Source: Vibrio fortis (GTDB lineage Bacteria; Pseudomonadota; Gammaproteobacteria; Enterobacterales; Vibrionaceae). Taken from it: a DNA stretch of 64,000 bases. The stretch lies in NCBI RefSeq assembly GCF_024347475.1, contig NZ_AP025487.1:434001-498000 (forward strand), written 5' to 3'. Below, one piece after another: positions 58,632 through 64,000 of this stretch (position 1 is the stretch's first letter; every line of letters starts with the position of its first letter). A program made the position numbers and the translations under genes. The notes beneath the pieces are model-generated. The model was not told the DNA's origin. It saw nothing but the letters and a program-made list of their open reading frames with translations, and made no database searches.

Positions 58632-60092
58632 ATGACGATTGAACATACGCAAGACTTAGCGCAGATCCGTGCAATGGTGCCAGAGATGCGCCGGGTGAAA
58701 TCTATCCACTTCATCGGTATTGGTGGAGCAGGTATGAGCGGGATTGCTGAAGTCTTGCTAAATGAAGGCTATCAGATTACAGGTTCTGACATTGCTCAAA
58801 ACCTAGTAACAGAGCGTTTGGTTAGCAAGGGCGCAACAGTCTACATTGGCCATCAAGAAAGCAATGTTGCCAATGCAAGCGTGGTTGTGGTTTCAACCGC
58901 GATAAACGAAGAAAACCCAGAAATTGTTGCTGCTCGTGAAGCGCGCACACCTATTGTTCGCCGCGCTGAAATGCTCGCAGAGCTGATGCGCTTTCGCCAC
59001 GGTATTGCGGTGGCAGGTACGCACGGCAAAACAACCACAACGGCACTGGTTACACAGATTTACTCTGAAGCAGGTCTTGATCCAACGTTCGTTAACGGTG
59101 GCTTGGTGAAAAGCGCAGGCACTAATGCGCGATTAGGTTCTAGTCGTATTTTGATTGCAGAGGCTGATGAGAGCGATGCTTCATTCTTGCACCTACAACC
59201 TATGGTCAGCATAGTGACCAACATCGAAGCTGACCACATGGATACTTACGGTGGTGATTTCGAGACCCTTAAACAGACCTTTATTGATTTCCTACACAAC
59301 CTACCGTTCTACGGTCAGGCTGTGATGTGTGTTGATGATCCAGTCGTGCGTGAGCTGATTCCTCAAGTTAGCCGCCAAGTGATCACATATGGCTTCTCTG
59401 AAGATGCCGATGTGCGCATCGAGAACTATCGCCAAGAAGGCCAACAAGGCAAATTCACTGTGGTACGTGAAGGCAAAGCTAATCTCGATATCACTCTGAA
59501 CATCCCGGGTCGTCACAACGCATTGAATGCATCGGCTGCAATTGCTGTGGCAACAGAAGATGACATCAGTGATGAAGCGATCTTAAAAGCGATGGCAGGC
59601 ACTCAAGGTACGGGTCGCCGTTTTGATCATTTAGGTGAGTACGAAACGGGTAAAGGTGTCGCGATGTTGGTGGATGATTACGGTCATCACCCAACAGAGG
59701 TGGACGTGACAATTCAAGCTGCACGCAGTGGCTGGGAAGATAAGCGCCTAGTGATGATATTCCAACCGCACCGTTATAGCCGCACGCGCGATCTGTTCGA
59801 TGACTTTGCTAACGTGCTTGAGCAGGTTGATGTTTTAATCTTGCTTGATGTGTACTCCGCGGGTGAGAAACCAATTGCTGGTGCTGATGGTCGTGCTCTA
59901 AGCCGAACTATTCGCGGTCGTGGTAAAATTGACCCTATTTTCGTGCCAGACATTACTGCACTTCCTTCGACATTAGCCAATGTTATTCAAGGCGGTGATT
60001 TAGTGTTAACTCAAGGCGCGGGCGATGTTGGCCGTGTAGCGAAACAGTTAGAAGCGTTGCAGTTAGACATTAATAAAATGCAGAGCGCTTAA
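58632..60092 (+). CDS. murC: UDP-N-acetylmuramate:L-alanine ligase MurC
   Basis: Adds L-alanine to UDP-MurNAc, the first amino acid of the stem peptide. 486 residues from ATG 58632. [13 protein letters not shown] near 29-41 binds the UDP part, ATP loop GTHGKTTT near 129-136, [10 protein letters not shown] and FQPHRYSRT in the C-terminal part. In E. coli ddlB comes next; here a 194-nt non-coding spacer follows instead. Confidence 0.97.
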   Translation: MTIEHTQDLAQIRAMVPEMRRVKSIHFIGIGGAGMSGIAEVLLNEGYQITGSDIAQNLVTERLVSKGATVYIGHQESNVANASVVVVSTAINEENPEIVAAREARTPIVRRAEMLAELMRFRHGIAVAGTHGKTTTTALVTQIYSEAGLDPTFVNGGLVKSAGTNARLGSSRILIAEADESDASFLHLQPMVSIVTNIEADHMDTYGGDFETLKQTFIDFLHNLPFYGQAVMCVDDPVVRELIPQVSRQVITYGFSEDADVRIENYRQEGQQGKFTVVREGKANLDITLNIPGRHNALNASAAIAVATEDDISDEAILKAMAGTQGTGRRFDHLGEYETGKGVAMLVDDYGHHPTEVDVTIQAARSGWEDKRLVMIFQPHRYSRTRDLFDDFANVLEQVDVLILLDVYSAGEKPIAGADGRALSRTIRGRGKIDPIFVPDITALPSTLANVIQGGDLVLTQGAGDVGRVAKQLEALQLDINKMQSA

Positions 60093-60175
60093 TAGAATAA
60101 GTTCTCACATACTGTGGTCGAGCGCTCACTTCTTGCGCTTGACCCAAATTTAACCAAAAATCTGATTATCAACGT

Positions 60176-60203
60176 TTGATAGTTTGATTTTGCTCAGTAT
60201 AAT
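60176..60203 (+). promoter_or_regulatory. Strong candidate promoter for ftsQAZ
   Basis: TTGATA (60176-60181), 16 nt, perfect TATAAT (60198-60203) in the murC-ftsQ spacer, about 84 nt before ftsQ. Best match to sigma-70 consensus in the dcw part of the window. Confidence 0.6.
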
Positions 60204-60286
60204 TCATAGGTTAAAGTAAGTGCTTTTACCTCTATTACGAAAAGATAGGGAATAGAATTGCGAACCAACGACAGGGACTGCGGGTT

Positions 60287-61066
60287 TTGGTAGAAAGTAC
60301 TTTCAGCGAAAACCGCCACCTATTCAGCTTACCATCACTAAAGAAACACGCCCTTGGTGGTTCTTTTCTGATTTTGGTAGTGCTTTTCATTGGGTTTCTT
60401 TTCTATACCACTCTGAGTTGGATGTGGGACGATCAGCGATTGCCCCTCTCTAAAATTGTACTTCAAGGCGACTTAACATATGTCTCCGCCAGTGATGTTC
60501 AGCATGCTTTTAGCCAGCTTGAGCACATTGGAACCTTCATGTCACAAGACATTGATGTGTTACAAGACAGTTTAGAGGCACTTCCTTGGGTATCTGTTGT
60601 CTCTATTCGTAAGCAATGGCCTGACACGATTAAAGTTTTTTTGACTGAGCACCAAGCTGCCGCGATATGGAACGGCAACATGCTGCTAAACGAAAACGGC
60701 GATGTGTTTAATGGAGATATAGGCCAACTTGAAGGTGACAGAGTTAAACTCTATGGCCCTCAAGATTCGAGTCAAGAAGTGATCGCCAAATGGCGTCAGA
60801 TCACCCCGCTTATTAATAGTGTGGGATTGAGTGTCACTTCATTGGTTCTGAATGAACGCAGAGCGTGGCAAATCATCCTAGACAACGGCATTCGCCTAGA
60901 GCTAGGAAAAGATTCTTTAGACGAGCGTGTTGAGCGCTTTATTTCGCTTTATAACGAGTTAGGTGATAAAGCGAATCGAGTGAGCTACATCGACCTCAGG
61001 TATGATACGGGAGCCGCTGTAGGTTGGTTTCCAGAGCAAGAGTTAGAAGAGAGTACAGATGACTAA
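60287..61066 (+). CDS. ftsQ: Cell division protein FtsQ
   Basis: Bitopic divisome protein joining FtsLB to early components. About 259 residues: cytoplasmic N-terminus, membrane helix at about 26-45 (GGSFLILVVLFIGFLFYTTL), POTRA domain (about 55-125, LPLSKIVLQGDLTYVSASDV) and the beta domain. No ATG is available before the helix; TTG at 60287 is used, with a GCGGG stretch nearby but no clear ribosome site. An in-frame ATT at 60257 after AGGGAATAG would add ten residues. The end overlaps ftsA by 8 nt. Confidence 0.93.
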   Translation: MVESTFSENRHLFSLPSLKKHALGGSFLILVVLFIGFLFYTTLSWMWDDQRLPLSKIVLQGDLTYVSASDVQHAFSQLEHIGTFMSQDIDVLQDSLEALPWVSVVSIRKQWPDTIKVFLTEHQAAAIWNGNMLLNENGDVFNGDIGQLEGDRVKLYGPQDSSQEVIAKWRQITPLINSVGLSVTSLVLNERRAWQIILDNGIRLELGKDSLDERVERFISLYNELGDKANRVSYIDLRYDTGAAVGWFPEQELEESTDD

Positions 61067-62327
61067 GGCCGCAGATGACAACATAATTGTTGGTCTTGAT
61101 ATAGGCACTGCAACCATATCAGCTCTAGTAGGTGAGGTACTGCCTGATGGTCAAATCAATATCATTGGATCTGGGCAGAGCCCATCCAGAGGTATGGATA
61201 AAGGCGGTGTTAACGACCTAGAGTCGGTAGTGAAATCGGTTCAGCGTGCCATTGATCAAGCGGAACTGATGGCTGAATGCCAAATCAGCAATGTATTTAT
61301 CTCACTATCGGGTAAGCACATCGCAAGCCGAATTGAAAAAGGCATGGGCACAATCTCAGACGAGGAAGTGTCACAAGACGATATGGACCGAGCAATCCAT
61401 ACCGCGAAATCAATTAAAATAGGTGATGAGCAGAGAATTCTGCACGTGATTCCACAAGAATTTACCATCGATTATCAAGAGGGCATTAAGAACCCGCTTG
61501 GTCTATCTGGGGTTCGAATGGAAGTGAGTGTTCACCTGATTTCTTGCCACAGTGATATGGCGAGAAACATTATTAAAGCTGTTGAACGATGTGGTCTTAC
61601 TGTAGAGCAGATCGTGTTTTCAGGGCTTGCCTCAAGTAATGCGGTAATCACTGAAGACGAGAGAGAGCTTGGAGTATGTGTGGTCGATATTGGTGCAGGG
61701 ACGATGGATATTTCCATTTGGACCGGTGGCGCTCTACGACACACAGAAGTCTTTTCCTATGCAGGAAATGCGGTAACCAGTGACATTGCCTTCGCATTCG
61801 GTACACCAGTGAGTGATGCCGAAGAGATCAAAGTAAATCATGGTTGCGCTCTGAGTGAACTCGTAAGCAAGGATGACTCAGTTAACGTCCCAAGTGTGGG
61901 CGGTCGACCATCTCGTAGTTTGCAAAGACAAACACTCTCAGAGGTGATTGAACCGCGTTACACAGAATTAATGGGGCTTGTTAACCAAACTATTGATACT
62001 GTTCAACTACAGTTAAGAGATGAAGGTATTAAACATCATCTTGCTGCCGGGGTGGTTTTGACCGGTGGTGCTGCACAGATTGAAGGATTAGTAGAGTGTG
62101 CGGAACGTGTTTTCCGCAATCAAGTTCGAGTGGGTAAGCCGTTAGAAGTTAGTGGCTTAACCGATTATGTTAAAGAGCCGTATCATTCTACGGCGGTTGG
62201 TTTACTTCATTACGCAAGAGACTGCCAAATAAGCGATGAAGGTGATTACAGCGAACCAAAGCGTAGCGCACCTTCGATGACAGGTTTATTTGGTAAATTG
62301 CGTAATTGGATACAAAAAGAGTTTTAA
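61059..62327 (+). CDS. ftsA: Cell division protein FtsA
   Basis: Actin-like protein that tethers FtsZ to the membrane and recruits later division proteins. 422 residues: ATPase motifs VGLDIGTATISALVGE near 12-27, VVDIGAGTMDIS near 208-219 and LTGGAAQIEGL; the 1C (SHS2) insertion lies at about 85-165; the C-terminal amphipathic helix GKLRNWIQKEF is the membrane-targeting sequence. Overlaps ftsQ; ftsZ follows after 30 nt. Confidence 0.97.
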   Translation: MTKAADDNIIVGLDIGTATISALVGEVLPDGQINIIGSGQSPSRGMDKGGVNDLESVVKSVQRAIDQAELMAECQISNVFISLSGKHIASRIEKGMGTISDEEVSQDDMDRAIHTAKSIKIGDEQRILHVIPQEFTIDYQEGIKNPLGLSGVRMEVSVHLISCHSDMARNIIKAVERCGLTVEQIVFSGLASSNAVITEDERELGVCVVDIGAGTMDISIWTGGALRHTEVFSYAGNAVTSDIAFAFGTPVSDAEEIKVNHGCALSELVSKDDSVNVPSVGGRPSRSLQRQTLSEVIEPRYTELMGLVNQTIDTVQLQLRDEGIKHHLAAGVVLTGGAAQIEGLVECAERVFRNQVRVGKPLEVSGLTDYVKEPYHSTAVGLLHYARDCQISDEGDYSEPKRSAPSMTGLFGKLRNWIQKEF

Positions 62328-62357
62328 CCTGAGTTGCAGGAAAAACGGAGATAACAC

Positions 62358-63587
62358 ATGTTTGAACCGATGATGGAAATGTCTGACGATGCAGTAATTA
62401 AAGTCGTTGGAGTTGGTGGCGGTGGCGGTAACGCTGTTGAGCACATGGTACGTGAGTCAATTGAAGGTGTTGAGTTCATTAGCGTAAACACTGATGCTCA
62501 AGCACTTCGCAAAACGAGCGTGAGCAGCGTGATCCAAATTGGTGGTGACATCACTAAGGGTCTAGGCGCTGGTGCAAACCCACAAGTTGGCCGTGATGCA
62601 GCTCTCGAAGACCGAGAAAGAATTAAAGAAGTCCTAACTGGCGCCGATATGGTATTTATCGCAGCTGGTATGGGGGGTGGTACAGGTACTGGTGCTGCTC
62701 CGGTGATTGCTGAAGTAGCAAAAGAGCTGGGCGTACTAACAGTCGCTGTTGTAACTAAACCATTTAGCTTCGAAGGTAAAAAGCGTCTAGCGTTTGCTGA
62801 ACAAGGTATTGAAGAGCTATCTAAACATGTGGATTCACTGATTACGATTCCAAATGAGAAGCTACTTAAAGTACTTGGTCGTGGTGTAACACTACTAGAA
62901 GCATTCGCAAGCGCGAACGATGTTCTGAAGAACGCGGTTCAAGGTATTGCTGAGCTAATTACTCGCCCTGGTATGATTAACGTCGACTTTGCGGACGTAC
63001 GCACTGTAATGTCGGAAATGGGTCATGCAATGATGGGTAGCGGCATCGCGAAAGGCGAAGACCGTGCAGAGGAAGCGGCGGAAACGGCAATTTCTAGCCC
63101 ATTACTAGAAGACATCGACCTAGCGGGTGCGCGTGGTGTGCTTGTTAACATCACTGCTGGCCTAGACATGCGTCTAGACGAGTTCGAAACCGTAGGTAAC
63201 ACAGTTAAGGCATTTGCTTCTGATAACGCAACAGTCGTGATTGGTACTTCTCTAGACCCAGATATGACGGACGAAATCCGTGTAACTGTTGTTGCAACAG
63301 GTATCGGTACAGAGAGAAAGCCAGACATTACATTAGTTGCCGGTGGTAAAGCTAAGGTTGCACCAACTCCTCAACCACAAGTAGCGCCGCAAGCGGCACC
63401 AAAAGTGGAAGAGAAAGTGGCACAACCATTGCAAGAAAAAACTGAGGTTAAACCTCAAGTGAAACCACAGCCAACAACGTCACCTGTTTCTTCAGGTACA
63501 GGCGCTAGCCAAAGTGCAGCACCTAAGCCAGAGAAAGAGAGTGGGTACTTAGATATTCCAGCATTCTTACGACGTCAGGCTGATTAA
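62358..63587 (+). CDS. ftsZ: Cell division protein FtsZ
   Basis: Tubulin-like GTPase forming the Z-ring. 409 residues: GTP-binding [11 protein letters not shown] (17-27) and tubulin signature GGGTGTG (106-112), T7 loop [11 protein letters not shown] near 208-218, a Pro/Gln/Val/Lys-rich linker (about 320-390) and the C-terminal peptide [14 protein letters not shown] that binds FtsA and ZipA. CGGAGATAACAC precedes the ATG. Last gene of the dcw cluster proper. Confidence 0.98.
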   Translation: MFEPMMEMSDDAVIKVVGVGGGGGNAVEHMVRESIEGVEFISVNTDAQALRKTSVSSVIQIGGDITKGLGAGANPQVGRDAALEDRERIKEVLTGADMVFIAAGMGGGTGTGAAPVIAEVAKELGVLTVAVVTKPFSFEGKKRLAFAEQGIEELSKHVDSLITIPNEKLLKVLGRGVTLLEAFASANDVLKNAVQGIAELITRPGMINVDFADVRTVMSEMGHAMMGSGIAKGEDRAEEAAETAISSPLLEDIDLAGARGVLVNITAGLDMRLDEFETVGNTVKAFASDNATVVIGTSLDPDMTDEIRVTVVATGIGTERKPDITLVAGGKAKVAPTPQPQVAPQAAPKVEEKVAQPLQEKTEVKPQVKPQPTTSPVSSGTGASQSAAPKPEKESGYLDIPAFLRRQAD

Positions 63588-63601
63588 CAAACAACCAATA
63601 T

Positions 63602-63629
63602 TTGACTATAGTCAATTTAGTGGTAAAAT
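63602..63629 (+). promoter_or_regulatory. Candidate lpxC promoter with overlapping palindrome
   Basis: TTGACT (63602-63607), 16 nt, TAAAAT (63624-63629), about 55 nt before lpxC. The -35 is the left half of a perfect 14-bp palindrome TTGACTATAGTCAA (63602-63615), which may be an operator. Confidence 0.55.
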
Positions 63630-63682
63630 TTGCGGTCGGTAAATACTGGCCGTGATTTGTAGCACTGATAAGAGGCAGGCAG

Positions 63683-64000
63683 ATGATCAGACAACGTACT
63701 CTGAAAGAAATTGTGAAAACAACTGGTGTGGGTCTCCACTCTGGTCGTAAAGTCACACTTACTCTTCGCCCGGCAGCTGCAAATACAGGCATTGTATATC
63801 GTCGTACAGATGTAAACCCTCCTGTAGATTTTCCAGCTGATCCAGCATCAGTTCGTGACACTATGTTGTGTACAGCGCTTGTAAACGATGCAGGTGTACG
63901 TATTTCAACGGTTGAGCACTTGAATGCAGCATTAGCAGGTATGGGCATCGACAACATCATTGTTGAAGTAGATGCTCCTGAGATTCCAATTATGGACGGT
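63683..64000 (+). CDS. lpxC: UDP-3-O-acyl-N-acetylglucosamine deacetylase LpxC (5' part)
   Basis: Zinc deacetylase, the committed step of lipid A synthesis. Only the first 106 residues are in the window. [20 protein letters not shown] is the family N-terminus and [17 protein letters not shown] holds the first zinc-ligand His (in VEHL). The gene runs off the right edge. AGAGGCAGGCAG precedes the ATG. Placement after ftsZ is the standard gammaproteobacterial order. Confidence 0.96.
   Translation, partial: MIRQRTLKEIVKTTGVGLHSGRKVTLTLRPAAANTGIVYRRTDVNPPVDFPADPASVRDTMLCTALVNDAGVRISTVEHLNAALAGMGIDNIIVEVDAPEIPIMDG

Overview
The window is a stretch of conserved housekeeping chromosome from a gammaproteobacterium, most probably a Vibrio (chromosome 1). 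Grounds: the combination of rpsU-yqeY-dnaG-rpoD next to tsaD, an exeA/exeB pair beside cca, tolC divergent from nudF-yqiB-cpdA-yqiA-parE-parC, petABC between rpsI and sspAB, diaA/yraN/lpoA, and a division/cell-wall cluster without ddlB between murC and ftsQ, together with Vibrio-like protein sequences throughout. The species cannot be decided from the sequence alone. About 95 % of the window is coding; both edges cut a gene (rpoD on the left, lpxC on the right).

Layout. 1-2900 (minus): macromolecular synthesis operon rpsU-yqeY-dnaG-rpoD. 3.1-7.4 kb: tsaD, an alpha/beta hydrolase, plsY (minus), folB-folK-uppP. 7.5-11.4 kb: cca (minus) divergent from exeA-exeB (energy-supplying accessory pair of type II secretion). 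11.5-14.4 kb (minus): an SH3 protein (YgiM type), a PiT phosphate transporter and its DUF47 partner. 14.6-22.8 kb: ygiF, a K+ channel (minus), a chemoreceptor, glnE, hldE. 22.9-31.4 kb: tolC (minus) and the divergent nudF-yqiB-cpdA-yqiA-parE-parC run. 31.5-34.7 kb (minus): degS, degQ, zapG. 34.9-41.2 kb: zapE, rplM-rpsI, petABC, sspAB. 41.28-42.57 kb: one complete IS3-family insertion sequence with a 3-bp target duplication. 42.6-46.0 kb (minus): lpoA-yraN-diaA-dolP, then rsmI (plus). 46.98-47.73 kb: a repeat-rich spacer and the RNase P RNA gene. 47.9-64 kb: the dcw cluster rsmH-ftsL-ftsI-murE-murF-mraY-murD-ftsW-murG-murC-ftsQ-ftsA-ftsZ followed by lpxC.

How it works together. Much of the window serves envelope building and division: undecaprenyl phosphate recycling (uppP), phospholipid (plsY) and LPS (hldE, lpxC) synthesis, peptidoglycan precursors and septal synthesis (dcw cluster), PBP1a activation (lpoA), division accessories (zapE, zapG), envelope quality control (degS, degQ, dolP) and export (tolC, exeAB). 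The rest covers replication and chromosome segregation (dnaG, diaA, parC, parE), translation (rpsU, rplM, rpsI, rsmH, rsmI, tsaD, cca, rnpB), respiration (petABC) and nitrogen/phosphate control.

No defence system, prophage, integron or unknown gene cluster was found. The most unusual signals are non-coding: three tandem 24-nt units inside the P3 region of RNase P RNA together with a nearly deleted P12 helix; a set of about 43-nt pyrimidine-rich tandem repeats directly upstream of the rnpB promoter; a possible 19-codon leader ORF in front of rsmH where no mraZ is present; a perfect palindrome over the lpxC promoter; and an IS that separates dolP from the bidirectional terminator it probably shared with sspB.
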